Positions 45,451 to 55,792 of a DNA stretch of 64,000 nt are shown here, one piece after another. The notes under the pieces are model-generated. The model saw nothing but the letters and a program-made list of their open reading frames with translations. It was not told where the DNA came from and searched no databases. Location: NCBI RefSeq assembly GCF_008520305.1, contig NZ_ML703279.1, positions 62,001-126,000 of the forward strand. The letters are read 5' to 3'. The translations under genes and the position numbers were made by a program. Each line of letters begins with the position of its first letter. The stretch's first letter is position 1. Origin of the DNA: Mesorhizobium sp. SARCC-RB16n (GTDB lineage Bacteria; Pseudomonadota; Alphaproteobacteria; Rhizobiales; Rhizobiaceae).

Positions 45451-46806
45451 ATGACGCACCAGAGTGCAGCACCGGTCATCCTGATCGATGACGACCGTGA
45501 CCTACTGCAAGCCACCGCCCAGACGCTTGAGCTTGCCGGATTTTCGGTATCGGCTTTTTCGATGGCGTCGAAGGCCCTGGCCGCCATCGATTCCGATTTT
45601 GCCGGTGTGGTGGTATCCGATATCCGCATGCCCGGTATCGATGGACTGCAGCTTTTCGACCGCATCCTACTGCTCGATCCGGACATCCCGGTCATCCTCA
45701 TCACCGGCCATGGGGACGTCGCAATGGCGGTCAAGGCCATCAAGGACGGCGCCTACGACTTCATCACAAAGCCGTTCGCCGCTGATGGACTGGCACAGAG
45801 TGTCCAGCGGGCAGCGGAGAAACGCCGCCTGACCATGGAGAACCGGGCCTTGCGCGACGCGGGCGAACTGGCGCAGGACAGCCTGCCGCTCATCGGCCAG
45901 ACGCCGGCGATGGAAAGGCTGCGCCGCACCTTGCGACAAATTGCAGACACCGACGTCGACGTGCTGGTGACCGGCGAGACCGGCTCCGGCAAGGAGGTGG
46001 TGGCCGGCCTGCTGCACCGCTGGAGCCGCCGCGCCAAGGGCAATTTCGTCGCGCTCAATTGCGGCACGCTTCCGGAGTCGGTGATCGAAAGCGAGTTGTT
46101 CGGCCATGAGGCTGGCGCTTTCACCGGCGCGCAAAAGAGGCGGATCGGCCGCGTCGAGCATTCGAGCGGCGGCACGCTATTCCTCGACGAGATCGAAAGC
46201 ATGCCGACCTCGACACAGGTGCGTATGTTGCGGGTGTTGGAAATGCGCGAGGTCATGCCGCTCGGCACCAATGACCTGAGGCCAGTGGATCTGCGCGTCG
46301 TCGCCGCCGCCAAGATCGATCTCGGCGACCCACGCCAGCGCGGCGATTTCCGGGAGGATCTCTATTACCGGCTCAACGTGGTCACAGTTTCCATTCCGCC
46401 GCTGCGCGAGCGCCGCGATGATATTGCTCTTCTGTTCGGCTACTTCGCAGAGCGTGCCGCAACCCGCTTTCATCGCCCGGTACCCGCCGTGCCAGTCGCC
46501 GTCCAGCGCCATCTCCGGGAACACGATTGGCCCGGCAACGTTCGCGAACTCGCGCATTTTGCCGAGCGCTTCGTGCTCGGGTTGGAGGAGATCGGTGGCA
46601 GCTCTTGTCTCCGGCCGGCCGATCGGGACACCGCCATGCCCTTGCCCGAGCGCCTGGAACGCTATGAGGCCGACATCATTCGCGAGACGCTCGGCCGCAA
46701 TGGCGGCGATGTCAGGCGCACGGTCGAGGCACTGGGTATTCCGCGCAAGACCTTTTATGACAAGCTGCAGCGGCACGGCATCGTACGCGGCGATTTTTCC
46801 AAATAG
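45451..46806 (+). CDS. dctD: DctD, sigma-54-dependent response regulator
   Basis: The 451-residue protein has a receiver domain (D13, D14, phosphorylated D57, K107), an AAA+ domain with Walker A GETGSGKE (176-183) and the sigma-54 contact loop GAFTGA (223-228), and a C-terminal Fis-type helix-turn-helix ([20 protein letters not shown]). Phosphorylated by DctB, it activates the dctA promoter. The gene follows dctB directly in one operon. Confidence 0.97.
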   Translation: MTHQSAAPVILIDDDRDLLQATAQTLELAGFSVSAFSMASKALAAIDSDFAGVVVSDIRMPGIDGLQLFDRILLLDPDIPVILITGHGDVAMAVKAIKDGAYDFITKPFAADGLAQSVQRAAEKRRLTMENRALRDAGELAQDSLPLIGQTPAMERLRRTLRQIADTDVDVLVTGETGSGKEVVAGLLHRWSRRAKGNFVALNCGTLPESVIESELFGHEAGAFTGAQKRRIGRVEHSSGGTLFLDEIESMPTSTQVRMLRVLEMREVMPLGTNDLRPVDLRVVAAAKIDLGDPRQRGDFREDLYYRLNVVTVSIPPLRERRDDIALLFGYFAERAATRFHRPVPAVPVAVQRHLREHDWPGNVRELAHFAERFVLGLEEIGGSSCLRPADRDTAMPLPERLERYEADIIRETLGRNGGDVRRTVEALGIPRKTFYDKLQRHGIVRGDFSK

Positions 46807-47845
46807 TCAGGGATCTCCGAACTCGATGCAAAGGCGCTGGATGCACGCGAGAAAGGCAGGCGGCAGTTCGGTCGAGGCTGAAAAAATCGTCGGAGGGTCG
46901 CTGAATCGCTCCACGTGCCGTGCTCCGTCGCGCGTCGATTCATGCAGTCACGATGCGAGTTGATAATTCTCCTGTCGGGCTCCATCTTTCAGCGTCTGGG
47001 TCGCTGGTCAGGCGCGGCCATCCCATCCCATTCTGTTCCGGTTCGAATAGCCTCCGACCCCCCCGGTACGTTAATGTTATGTTTACCGTAATTCGGCAGG
47101 GTTCAATCCTGCGGTGATGTTTCGAGTACCGCGGCGCCACAAGCGCCCAGGCAACATGCCCGCTCCTCCCTTAGAGGTGCGGGTTTTTCGCCCTGCACCT
47201 CTGGAGAGCGGAATCGACGCGGCGCGGCGTAAATCTCGGGCATCTGTTCAGCTGTGAAGTCCGGCTGCGCGAGCGCAAGCCGAGGGCAAAGACCGTCGTT
47301 TGGTCAGATGAACCCGCAGCATACGCGTGCCTTTAACAGGCCTGCCGGTGGGGTCCAAGACCGATCGGGGCGACGCCACCGAGCCCGGGCACTTGGGGCT
47401 ATTGGGGAGGCCGCAAACTCCTTCCGCTGGGCACTATCAGGATTTACGTGCGTGAGGTCATGATGGTGGAAAGGAGATCATCGCGTGGCTATCGAGAAGG
47501 AATTACTGGGACCGGTTGCTTGCTGGGCGCGATCCGCAGGAGCTGTTTGCCAAAGCAGGCTGGGCGGTTAGACGCCCAGCCTTGCCGGCCCCTTCTTCAA
47601 AGCATCCTTAGAGGTCTGGAAGCTACAGTCTTCGCCGTTGCCGCCGAGATGCCCGATTGGCAACCATTTGCCAACAGGCGGGCAGCTTCCCGCGCCGGCC
47701 GAGGATCGAGCGGGCACAGGCGCGGATGTCCTTGCCGATCATGCCCGAAGCCATGCCCGGCGCAGAATCGACGAGCTGGCGATCGCCACCGGCCTGATGC
47801 CCAACCCTCGCGCGCTGCCGCCGAAAGCGATGCCGAACGTCGGGC
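46807..47845. other. Gene-free kilobase after dctD
   Basis: I find no coding region with a recognisable family. A strong hairpin at 47173-47202 is listed separately. The remaining frames are shadows or debris. Confidence 0.45.
47173..47202. repeat. Strong hairpin in the dctD-M16 spacer
   Basis: AGAGGTGC-GGG and CCC-T-GCACCTCT are complementary around a short TTTTTCG loop, giving an 11-pair stem with one bulge. No T-tract follows, so it is not a standard terminator. It may be an attenuator, a small RNA end or part of a decayed element. Confidence 0.55.
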
Positions 47846-49222
47846 TCATCCCTTGCGGGCTCCCGCCAGCGGCGGCCCGACCACCATGATGGTCGGTTCG
47901 GTCGACAACAGCTTCTTTGCAGCCGCCTTGACCTGATCGAGCGTCACCGCGTTGATGAGGCCGGCGCGGCGCTGCATGTGGTCGATGCCGAGATCGTCGA
48001 GCTGCAGCTCGACCAAGGTCGCAGCGATGGAACCCGATGAAACCAGATTTCTGATGGCATATGAGCCGATCAGATGTTTCTTGGTCGCCACCAGTTCGGC
48101 CTCGGTTGGACCATCCTCGGCCAGCCGCTTGACCACGCCCCGCACAATACCAAGCGTCTCTTTGGTGCGGTCCGAGCGTGTGGCGGTGGTTACGATCAGG
48201 GCGTCGGCATGGTCCTGGTTGATCAGCGAGGAATTAACGCTGTAGGCCAGCCCGCGCATTTCGCGCACTTCCTGCCATAGGCGCGAGGTCATGGGCCCGC
48301 CGAGAATCTCGTTCAGCAGCACCGCTGGGAAGAAATCGGCGGCCTTGCGCTTCACGCCGGGCCAGGCGAGTTTCAGCGCGGTCTGCGGCAGGTCGTAGTC
48401 GACCTCAACATGCTGTGCCAGCTTGGGTTCGATATCGGCGACAGGGGCAACCGCCTGGTTTTGCGGCAGGCCACCGAACACCAAATCCAGCTTTTTCTTA
48501 AGGGTTTCCGGGTCGATGGCTCCGACGACCGCGATATGGAGGCCACCGCGTGCGAAAACTGCCTTGTGCAGGGCCTTCAGATCATCCTGGGTGATGGCGG
48601 CGATGCTCTGCGTCGTACCCTGGTCGGAGCGCGAATAAGGATGATCGCCATAGAGGGTGCGAGCCCATTGGTTCTGCGCCACCGAGCGGGGATCATTTTC
48701 GTTGGCGATGATGCCCGACAGGACCTGGGCGCGGACGCGGTCGATCGGCGCCTGATCGAAGCGCGGCTCGTTGACCGCCAGCCGCAACAGGTCGAATGCC
48801 TCGTCGCGCTGTTCGGCCAGCATGCGCACCGAGCCGTGGATGCTGTCGAGGGTCTGCCGGTAGCTCATCTCGACGCCGGCGTCGTCGAGCTTGATCTGGA
48901 AGGCTTCCGAGTCGAGCGGGCCAGCGCCCTCAGTCAACAGGCCGGTCATCAGATTGGCCAGGCCTTCCTTGCCCCGCGGATCCTGCGTCGAACCGCCGCC
49001 GAAAGCGAAACTGACGGCGACGACCGGCACGGAATAGTCCTCCACCAGCCAGGCCGTGACGCCCTTCGGCGAGGTGACGGACTGGATTTCCGTGGCGCGG
49101 GCGGCAAGCGCCGGCAGGACCAGGAAGAGGATGGAGAGGAATAGGGTCGCGAAAGTGCGCAAGCCCTTCCCCTCTGCTTTTGCGGGAGACGAGAAACCGC
49201 AGAGATATTCACTGGTCATCAT
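47846..49222 (-). CDS. M16-family peptidase-like protein, non-catalytic partner
   Basis: The 458-residue protein has an export signal (TFATLFLSILFLVLPALAARA, within residues 22-42) and two M16 domains, but where the zinc motif should be it reads GKEGLANLMTGLL, so HxxEH is missing. The GGPMTSRLWQEVREMRGLAY region is the usual R/Y motif of the C-terminal domain of non-catalytic partners. It should pair in the periplasm with the catalytic subunit encoded just upstream. The start at 49222 has GGCGGAG upstream and lies one base after the previous stop. Confidence 0.9.
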   Translation of the reverse strand: MMTSEYLCGFSSPAKAEGKGLRTFATLFLSILFLVLPALAARATEIQSVTSPKGVTAWLVEDYSVPVVAVSFAFGGGSTQDPRGKEGLANLMTGLLTEGAGPLDSEAFQIKLDDAGVEMSYRQTLDSIHGSVRMLAEQRDEAFDLLRLAVNEPRFDQAPIDRVRAQVLSGIIANENDPRSVAQNQWARTLYGDHPYSRSDQGTTQSIAAITQDDLKALHKAVFARGGLHIAVVGAIDPETLKKKLDLVFGGLPQNQAVAPVADIEPKLAQHVEVDYDLPQTALKLAWPGVKRKAADFFPAVLLNEILGGPMTSRLWQEVREMRGLAYSVNSSLINQDHADALIVTTATRSDRTKETLGIVRGVVKRLAEDGPTEAELVATKKHLIGSYAIRNLVSSGSIAATLVELQLDDLGIDHMQRRAGLINAVTLDQVKAAAKKLLSTEPTIMVVGPPLAGARKG

Positions 49223-49223
49223 A

Positions 49224-50717
49224 TCAATTCTCCGCCTTGACTTGTGGTAAGAGATAGCCGGTGGTCGAGCGGTCCAGCACCAGATAGCGCGCGGCGACGG
49301 CCTTGACCTCGTCGGTCGTGACCTTGCGGATGCGGTCCGGCCATTGCTGCACGTCCTGCACATTGCCGCCGGTGGCGAGCGTCGAACCATAGATGTCGGC
49401 CATCGAATTCTGGTTGTCGCGGCCAAGGATCCTCGACCTGACATAGCGGTCCTTGGCTTTCTCGAGCTCGTCGGGGGTCACGCCGTCGCTCACGATGCGC
49501 GCCACCTCGGCATCGACCGCAGCCTCGACATCGGCCAGCTTGGCGTCGCCGCGCGGCGCGCCATAGACGGTGAAATTGGTGTCGTCGAGCATGGTGCCCT
49601 CGAAATTCGCGCCGGCGCTGGAAGCGATGCCTTGCCTGACCACCAGCTCCTGATAGAGCCGGCTGCGGTTGCCGCCGCCGAGAATCTCGGCCAGCAGGTC
49701 GAGCGCTTCGGCTTCGCCGGGCTTGGCGGTGCCGTAGGACGGCACCACCCATTGGGTGGAGAAATTGGGCACGCTGACGCGGGCGTCGGAGAGCGTGACG
49801 GTGCGTTTGGTGTTCTGCTCCGGCTCGACCGGGCGGACACGCGGCGGCCGATCCGGCCCGCGCGGCACCTTGCCATAGGTCTTTTCGGCCAGCGCCTTGA
49901 CTGCATCCGGCTCGACATCGCCGGCCACGATCAGCACGGCGTTGCTGGGCTGGTAGTATTTGTAGTAGAAGGCGACGGCGTCGGTCCGGTTCAGCTGCTG
50001 CATCTCCTGCATCCAGCCGATGACCGGAATGCGATAGGGCTGGTTCTGCCACAGTGTGGCATCGACCTCCTCGTCAAGCACGGCTTGCGGATTGTTGTCG
50101 ATGCGCGAGCGGCGCTCCTCCAGGATCACATCGCGCTCAGTCTTGACGACGTCGTCGGTGAGGATGAGGTTGCGCATGCGGTCGGCCTCGAAGCTCATCA
50201 TCAGCTCGAGATCCGGAGGCGCCACTGTCTCGTAGAAAGCGGTAAAGTCATAGGAGGTGAAGGCGTTGTTGGAGCCGCCAATGTCGGAGACGGCGCGATC
50301 GAACTCGCCGGCTTCATGATGGGCGGTCGCCTTGAACATCAGATGCTCGAAGAAATGAGCGATGCCGGATTTGCCCGGAGGCTCGTCGGCGCTGCCGACC
50401 TTGTACCAGACCATATGGGTGACGATCGGCGCGCGATGGTCGGGAATGACGACCACTTCCATACCATTCTCGAGCAGAAAAGCCGTTTCCTTGAACTCGG
50501 CCGGCGGCTTGTCGGCAGCAAGTGCGGGGCCGACCACCGCAAGGGCGGCTGTGAAGAGCAAGGCGCGGAGGGTGTAAAGCGCCGATGTCGAAGCTGGCTT
50601 CGTGAGCTGTTTGAACCAGATCGGCGTCTTTGGGCAATATCGAGATCGCAGGCGGCTGACCCCAAAGCCACCGCTGGCTTCGCGCGCGCATGATCTCTCC
50701 GATGCAGATTTCGACAT
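49224..50717 (-). CDS. M16-family zinc peptidase, catalytic subunit
   Basis: The 497-residue protein carries the inverted zinc motif H121-F-F-E124-H125 followed by LMF and a downstream [10 protein letters not shown] that supplies the third ligand. A hydrophobic segment ending near ALAADK (residues 46-68) should be a signal for export, preceded by an unusually long basic N-terminus. It would degrade small peptides in the periplasm with its non-catalytic partner. I chose the ATG at 50717 because AGGTGA lies 5 bases upstream; the frame is open for another 113 codons without family similarity. Confidence 0.92.
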   Translation of the reverse strand: MSKSASERSCAREASGGFGVSRLRSRYCPKTPIWFKQLTKPASTSALYTLRALLFTAALAVVGPALAADKPPAEFKETAFLLENGMEVVVIPDHRAPIVTHMVWYKVGSADEPPGKSGIAHFFEHLMFKATAHHEAGEFDRAVSDIGGSNNAFTSYDFTAFYETVAPPDLELMMSFEADRMRNLILTDDVVKTERDVILEERRSRIDNNPQAVLDEEVDATLWQNQPYRIPVIGWMQEMQQLNRTDAVAFYYKYYQPSNAVLIVAGDVEPDAVKALAEKTYGKVPRGPDRPPRVRPVEPEQNTKRTVTLSDARVSVPNFSTQWVVPSYGTAKPGEAEALDLLAEILGGGNRSRLYQELVVRQGIASSAGANFEGTMLDDTNFTVYGAPRGDAKLADVEAAVDAEVARIVSDGVTPDELEKAKDRYVRSRILGRDNQNSMADIYGSTLATGGNVQDVQQWPDRIRKVTTDEVKAVAARYLVLDRSTTGYLLPQVKAEN

Positions 50718-51019
50718 GTTGGTCACCTTTATTCCTGACATTAATCGCGATGGAAAAAACAAACAAAACCGATACGGCCGCGCGCGGGGTCGAGGCGTTA
50801 CACTCAATCGTCGTGCCAACAGCGCAAGACCGGGTTTTTCTGATGTAAAAGGGGATCGACCGAACACCACCGTGTCGCGGACGCGACCAACCGGACAGGA
50901 AGTATTGTTCGGTGTCCTTGTGTCAGAGCGGCGACCCGCCTCTTCGGAGAACGCGTCGATGGCTGCCGCTATACCGCTCGTGCAGCAGGGCGCGTTGGCG
51001 AGCGGCTTACTTGCCCCCC
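50718..51019. other. Spacer between the peptidase pair and the ICE transfer genes
   Basis: No gene is evident in these 300 bases. It marks the change from core-like metabolic genes to the relaxase block. Confidence 0.4.
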
Positions 51020-52756
51020 TCACAGCCCTAGCCCTCGTTTTCTGCCGAAAGCCCAATCCACACCACCCCCGGCCCGCATGACGCCAGCGAGGTGACTGCC
51101 GAGGTGTTTGTCGAGTGCAGGTGACCAGGGCACGAGCTTGAAGCCGAGCCCGTCATCGATCATCGCGAAGCGGCCTGAGGCAAGAGAGAAGCGCCGCCGG
51201 TAGGTACCAGCAATTTGGTCGCCCTCAGTAGCCTTCGTGAAGGGCAGACCTGTCCCGGCGGCCAATTGCTCACCGAGTGCCTCGACCTCGCGAGCGCGAA
51301 GCGCTGCAATCAGGTTGCGCGCAAGTATGACACGGTCAGCCTCACGCCGCGCGAAGCCTTTCTCAACAAGGTGCTGGGTGCGGTCCTCCAGTGCCTGTTT
51401 GACCTGCTGTGCAAATCCGCCCTCGCCTAAATTGGTTGGCCCATGCGCGAGTTGTCGGTCGAGCCAAGTCGCGCCGTCAGCGCTGACCTGTTCTTCGATC
51501 GAAAGATCCGAACGGACGGCAAGGGCGACGCGGCTCCGGCCGTTCCCGTCTTCGTAGCGCCGAAGCTCGACGATCGAACCTGGTGCGGAGTCTCCGGTGG
51601 CATCGATATTTTGAAAGCGGATGTAATGAGTGCGGCCATCGGTTCCGTCGACGATTGCGTAAGCAGATGCGCGCAACTCGTCATCGAGGCCTCGTTCCAT
51701 GAGCTTTCCGATGATCGGGGCGTCGCTCGCCTCGCCCGCAAGAACTTGCTCGGCAGCGCCTCTGTCGAGCCCATGCTCGGCCAGCGTGCGATGCATCCGC
51801 TTGATGATGTCGTTGCGCTCGCCAAGCGCTCGCAGGGTGGCTTCGGCTTCGCCGCCCAAGGTCCACTGGCCTGCACCGATCGGGTGCGCGAGGCCGAGGC
51901 TTTCCAACTTCCGCAAGCGGCCGACTTTCATCGCGAGATACTCATCAGGCTTTCGGCCCCCGATAGGCGCGGAGTCGACGATGCCGTACTTGTCGACTTC
52001 ACGAACAAGCTGGCGGTCGAGTTCCGTCCAGCGTTCTGCCTCAATCTGTTGATGGTATGTGCGAAGAATTTCACGATCGGTCCTTAGGCCAAGCTCCTGA
52101 GTGATCAGGTCCTGTGCACGATTACGCATCCCATTTTTGATGTAGTCGCGGGAGATGACGAGATCCTGACCGTCCTCAGCTCTGCCGCGCAGGATGATGT
52201 GAATGTGGGGATTGTCGGTGTTCCAATGATCTACGGCCAGCCAATCCAGCTTGGTGCCAAGGTCCTTTTCAGCCTGCCCCATCAGGTCGCGAGTGAAGGC
52301 CTTGAGGTCGGCCATGTCGATCGCGTCTTGGGGCGAGACGATGAAGCGAAAATGGTGTCGGTCATTCGCGCAGCGGTCTGCGAAATCCTTGACGTCGGCA
52401 TCGTCGGTTTCGAGACCAAACATGCGCGCCTTCTCGCCGTCGCGAGTGACCCCTTCACGACGCAGATAATTGAGGTGTCGGGCAAGTGGGCCATTCTGTC
52501 GCTTGTGACGGACCACGAGCGCCTTGACCGTGCAGGAACGAGAGCGGCTGGTGATGAAGCGATTGGCACGGATGCTCGCCACCCGGCCGCGTCCAAAAGA
52601 TGAGCCGCGCCCGTTGGTGATTCTGCCATCGTGACAAATCCTCCCCCCAGCTTTCTGCGCAGCGGCGAGCGCTTGGGCGATGAAGGGCCGTACCCTTTGG
52701 CTGTGGCGTGAGCGGATACGTCCGGGCCGCACGCGGAAATCATCGTCACCGCTCAC
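51020..52756 (-). CDS. rlxS: RlxS-type relaxase with DUF3363 domain
   Basis: The 578-residue protein starts [20 protein letters not shown], the typical beginning of ICE relaxases with DUF3363. The nickase domain contains [16 protein letters not shown], the His triad that binds the metal, with further motifs at [10 protein letters not shown]. It would cut one strand at oriT, stay bound to the 5' end and be carried through the TraG/Trb channel. I accept the GTG start at 52756 because the N-terminal motif begins exactly there. The gene follows the lytic transglycosylase after about 250 bases. Confidence 0.93.
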   Translation of the reverse strand: MSGDDDFRVRPGRIRSRHSQRVRPFIAQALAAAQKAGGRICHDGRITNGRGSSFGRGRVASIRANRFITSRSRSCTVKALVVRHKRQNGPLARHLNYLRREGVTRDGEKARMFGLETDDADVKDFADRCANDRHHFRFIVSPQDAIDMADLKAFTRDLMGQAEKDLGTKLDWLAVDHWNTDNPHIHIILRGRAEDGQDLVISRDYIKNGMRNRAQDLITQELGLRTDREILRTYHQQIEAERWTELDRQLVREVDKYGIVDSAPIGGRKPDEYLAMKVGRLRKLESLGLAHPIGAGQWTLGGEAEATLRALGERNDIIKRMHRTLAEHGLDRGAAEQVLAGEASDAPIIGKLMERGLDDELRASAYAIVDGTDGRTHYIRFQNIDATGDSAPGSIVELRRYEDGNGRSRVALAVRSDLSIEEQVSADGATWLDRQLAHGPTNLGEGGFAQQVKQALEDRTQHLVEKGFARREADRVILARNLIAALRAREVEALGEQLAAGTGLPFTKATEGDQIAGTYRRRFSLASGRFAMIDDGLGFKLVPWSPALDKHLGSHLAGVMRAGGGVDWAFGRKRGLGL

Positions 52757-53002
52757 AACACTTCACCCGCGATGTGCGAACCACGCTGAAACCGTTTCAG
52801 AAAGTCAATTTGCGCGATGTGCGGGGATTTCTGGCGATGTGCGCAAAGCGCGAGAAAAGCCAATCAAACCAACCGACCGACCGAGCCGCACATCGCGGCC
52901 TTTTATCTTGCCATCCCTCCCCGACTTCCCCTGTCGCCAGCACTTCCGCCGCCCATTCCGCGACAAAGCAGGCCAGGACCCGATTTCGGCGAAATCCAGC
53001 GC

Positions 53003-53914
53003 TCATCGCGATGAAGAGGCAGATCGTGGGATGAAGAGGCTGTTGTCCGCTGACTTCGGTGCAGGACGAGCACCTTCAAAACCAACATCCGGCATCGGCT
53101 CAAGCGCTGTGAGATCGCTCACGGTCGGATCGATCTGTGGAGGCAGTGCGACTGAACGGTTCTTCGCGAACATCGTTTGGTCGACGGAATCGAAACCTCT
53201 TTGGCCCCGCCATCCGACATCATTTATCCGAGCAACGCCGTGCTCTAAAAACTGCGAACGATCTGCGCTCGACCTGCTTGCCAACCCCTGTGAGCGAGGC
53301 GAAATCTTAACGTCTCCTTTGATCAGCGGGACAAGCTTTGCGACGTAGTCGATCGTCTCGCGTGGCAGGGGGCGCCGCTCGGAAAGATGTTCCCAATAGC
53401 GTTGTGGTCCAGCATTGTAGGCGGCGAGAAATCCCTTCGGACCGAAACGATCGAGCATCTCACGAAGATACGCGGCGCCAGCCAGAATGTTGTCTCGCGG
53501 ATCGAATGGATTGGTCCCTAGACCATGTTTGATGCGCAGTTCTTCCCAGGTGGTGGGCATGATCTGCATCAAGCCCATGGCACCCTTGGGCGAAAGAGCA
53601 CGCACATCGGCATCGCTCTCGACATGCATCACTGCGCGTATCAAGCGCTCGGGGAGATCATATCGTTTCGCGGCTTCACAGATGTAAGCGGACCACTTGC
53701 CGCTGGTTCCGACCGCTCTCCCCGCGCAGGATTGTAGCAGGGATGATGACGGTGCTTCTGCGGCGCCGGACGCAGAGACAAACATGAACAGCGCGCATGC
53801 CGAGAGCGTCGTCATGCACAGGCGAAGAGTGACGCGTGGACCACAGTCCCGACCCGCCGAGAGACTGCCGCCGTGCTCGCTTCCGTCAAGGGCGAGGCTT
53901 CGCCGACCGACCAT
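53003..53914 (-). CDS. Lytic transglycosylase (SLT domain)
   Basis: The protein has a hydrophobic export segment (LSACALFMFVSASGAAEA) and an SLT domain with catalytic Glu in AVMHVESDADVRALSPKGAM and the motifs GLMQIMPTTW and LAAYNAGP. It opens peptidoglycan so that the mating channel can cross the wall. The start is uncertain: 53914 is used (303 residues); 53815 would put the signal peptide at the very N-terminus, and the frame is open up to 54205. It lies between DUF736 and rlxS in the ICE block. Confidence 0.88.
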   Translation of the reverse strand: MVGRRSLALDGSEHGGSLSAGRDCGPRVTLRLCMTTLSACALFMFVSASGAAEAPSSSLLQSCAGRAVGTSGKWSAYICEAAKRYDLPERLIRAVMHVESDADVRALSPKGAMGLMQIMPTTWEELRIKHGLGTNPFDPRDNILAGAAYLREMLDRFGPKGFLAAYNAGPQRYWEHLSERRPLPRETIDYVAKLVPLIKGDVKISPRSQGLASRSSADRSQFLEHGVARINDVGWRGQRGFDSVDQTMFAKNRSVALPPQIDPTVSDLTALEPMPDVGFEGARPAPKSADNSLFIPRSASSSR

Positions 53915-54099
53915 GCTTCTCATGCAAGACTGCGGCGCAAGCAGCGCCTCAGTCGATGGAGGACCGTTCGGCCGCCCTTGACCTTCGCTGCGCGCGACGG
54001 CCGCCTGACAGGCGATCGGGTCGAAGGGTTTGACCGGCATTCGATCGATCAAAGGGTTTGCCACGGTAAGATCGATAGTGCGCGATCGAAACATCGAAC

Positions 54100-54426
54100 T
54101 CAGGCTCTCTCTTCGCGCTTCGACGGCCGGCTCCAATGCAGATTCCAGACGTCCTTTTCCGTGGGGACCTGGAACAGGTTGGCGCGTATTGGCTGCGCGA
54201 AGCACGGATCATCGATGAGCACCGAGAGATAGGCGCCTGCCTTCTCCCCGGTACGGTCCCATGCCGCGCCGATCTCGACGCCGTCGCAATAGATGCGGTG
54301 TTCCGGTGCATTCTCGGCATCCGATTTCTCGACAGGCAGGATGGCGAGCTTGGCATCAATCGTCAGCGTGCAGATGTTGCCGAAGAAGCCGTCATCGTTG
54401 CGGGTGAAGGTACCGATCTGACTCAT
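54100..54426 (-). CDS. DUF736 family protein
   Basis: The 108-residue protein starts MSQIGTFTRNDDGFFGNICT and contains PEHRIYCDGVEIGAAWDR and YLSVLIDDPCF, the DUF736 pattern. Function is unknown; DUF736 genes are regular members of conjugative-element operons in Rhizobiales and may bind single-stranded DNA, which is only a suggestion. It lies between traF and the transglycosylase. A second full copy is at 61545. Confidence 0.9.
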   Translation of the reverse strand: MSQIGTFTRNDDGFFGNICTLTIDAKLAILPVEKSDAENAPEHRIYCDGVEIGAAWDRTGEKAGAYLSVLIDDPCFAQPIRANLFQVPTEKDVWNLHWSRPSKREERA

Positions 54427-54460
54427 TTGATTGTCCTTTCGTTGGGAGAGAAACGAGCCG

Positions 54461-55021
54461 TCATGGCTCGCCGCGAGCCGGTTCGCCGAACGCATCCGGC
54501 GCCGGAAAAGTGCGGTCGGCGGTCCAGATGGGGACCGCGCGACCAACGATGCTGGTGGTCGGGAGTGGACCGAAATAGCGGCCGTCAAAACTGTCGGCGG
54601 CAGCCCAGTTCATGAGAAACACTTCGCCCTCGGCAAGCACATGGCAGCCTTGCCAGGCAGGCAGCGGCCGACCGCGACTGTCGCGCTCAAGAGCGTTGCC
54701 GTAGATCTTCCCGTGCGCGATGATGACTGCCCCACGGCGGCAAACCATTTGTCCGCCGAGCGCCAGGACGTGCTTCAAGAGCGGCACGCTTCGCGGCAGA
54801 TAGCCGCGCTCCGCCAGAAAGCCTGCCAGCGCTTCGGGCGCCATGACGACGGCCAGATCGCCGACATCAACCCGGTGATCTGGCTCGACGCCATAGAGCC
54901 CGATCGGAACACTCGCCGATGCGTTCCAGATCAACCACGGAGCATGTCCGCTCAAGATCGGTGCCATGGCAAGCGTCAGGCCAGCGAGCATTGCCGCGAC
55001 GACAATGCGGCGCGCGCTCAT
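54461..55021 (-). CDS. traF: TraF, signal peptidase-like conjugation protein (S26)
   Basis: The 186-residue protein has an N-terminal membrane helix (IVVAAMLAGLTLAMAPILSG) and the S26 motifs NASASVPIGLYGVEP (catalytic serine), VPLLKHVLALGGQ (lysine) and GNALERDSRGRPLP. TraF of RP4 cuts and circularises the pilin. The ATG at 55021 overlaps the DUF2840 stop (ATGA), and this gene is part of the ICE transfer operon. Confidence 0.93.
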   Translation of the reverse strand: MSARRIVVAAMLAGLTLAMAPILSGHAPWLIWNASASVPIGLYGVEPDHRVDVGDLAVVMAPEALAGFLAERGYLPRSVPLLKHVLALGGQMVCRRGAVIIAHGKIYGNALERDSRGRPLPAWQGCHVLAEGEVFLMNWAAADSFDGRYFGPLPTTSIVGRAVPIWTADRTFPAPDAFGEPARGEP

Positions 55022-55482
55022 GGCTCGATCCGGCGGCGCAGCAGCCACGCTTCGTGACGCTGCCGTGTGTAGGGCCTGGGGCGTTCGCGCGCGACCAGGC
55101 GACTGTGGACGTGACGCCAATATTCGGGCGAAACCTCGACGGCATCGATGCTGAGCGCCTCAACGGCGTCGATGATCTGCAGCACCTTCTCGACATTTGG
55201 CCAACCAATGGCCGTCAGCAGGATGTCGGCGCCGGGCCGCACATAGGCGACGGTGGTGCAGCGCTTGCCCGGGCCGACCGCGCGCAGAATGTCGATGCGC
55301 GAGGCGATGGTGCCGAACTCGTTGGCGGTCCATCGAACGAAGGCGAAGATGCTGCCAGGCGCGAAAGCGACGACGCGCCGGCTTTTGTCGATAATCCTGT
55401 TCTCGACCGTTTTGCCGAAGCGGATGTAGTTCTCGATCCGCTTCTTCAGCCAGAGCAACTCAACATATGTGAATTCGCTCAT
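55018..55482 (-). CDS. DUF2840 family protein
   Basis: The 154-residue protein has the features of DUF2840 (LLWLKKRIENYIRFGKTVEN, then SIFAFVRWTANEFGTIASRI and YWRHVHSRLVARERP). It is always found next to traF in elements of this kind, and its role is unknown. I start it at the ATG at 55482, preceded by GGGGAGGACC. It is the first gene after the repeat array. Confidence 0.88.
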   Translation of the reverse strand: MSEFTYVELLWLKKRIENYIRFGKTVENRIIDKSRRVVAFAPGSIFAFVRWTANEFGTIASRIDILRAVGPGKRCTTVAYVRPGADILLTAIGWPNVEKVLQIIDAVEALSIDAVEVSPEYWRHVHSRLVARERPRPYTRQRHEAWLLRRRIEP

Positions 55483-55696
55483 GCGGTCCTCCCCTGCAGG
55501 AGGTGCGCAGTCGCGACGCCATGCGACGCGGTTGAAGGAGCGGCTCGGTCGCCGGCGTCCGACTGGATTTTGATCTGTCTGAGGGCGAACCGCCGCCGGC
55601 ACGAAGGTCGTCCACAGTCTTCCGGAACCGGGCATTCCGTTAGAAAGAATCCGAAGGATTCGAAGTTAGATAAGTTAGGGGCGCGAATACGTCTTT

Positions 55697-55787
55697 CGGT
55701 TCTATGGGTTGATTGTGGTTTGGGTTCCCGAAATGACGAGGATTGGGTTCCTGAAATCCCGTGCGGTCGGGTTCCTGAAATGACGAG
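55697..55787. repeat. Iteron-like direct repeats beside repA
   Basis: GGGTTCCYGAAAT-type repeats begin at 55722, 55745 and 55769, the first and last sharing GGGTTC-C-GAAATGACGAG; the spacing is 23 and 24 bases, about two helix turns. A degenerate fourth copy (CGGTTCTATGGGTTG) starts near 55697, again 23-25 bases earlier. The array lies immediately after the repA stop. Iterons are the binding sites of replication initiators, so this may be a replication origin of the excised element. Confidence 0.7.
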
Positions 55788-55792
55788 CTGAT

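Noticed and set aside
47085-47120. A tRNA T-arm-like sequence (GCAGG-GTTCAAT-CCTGC)
   Set aside because: The loop does not place TTC correctly for a T-arm and there is no matching acceptor or anticodon arm nearby.
48410-50693. Long open frames opposite the M16 genes
   Set aside because: They mirror the codon pattern of the M16 genes and have no ribosome binding site or family match.
49223-51056. N-terminal extension of the M16 peptidase by 113 residues
   Set aside because: The extension is arginine-rich and has no family similarity; a better start with a ribosome binding site is at 50717.
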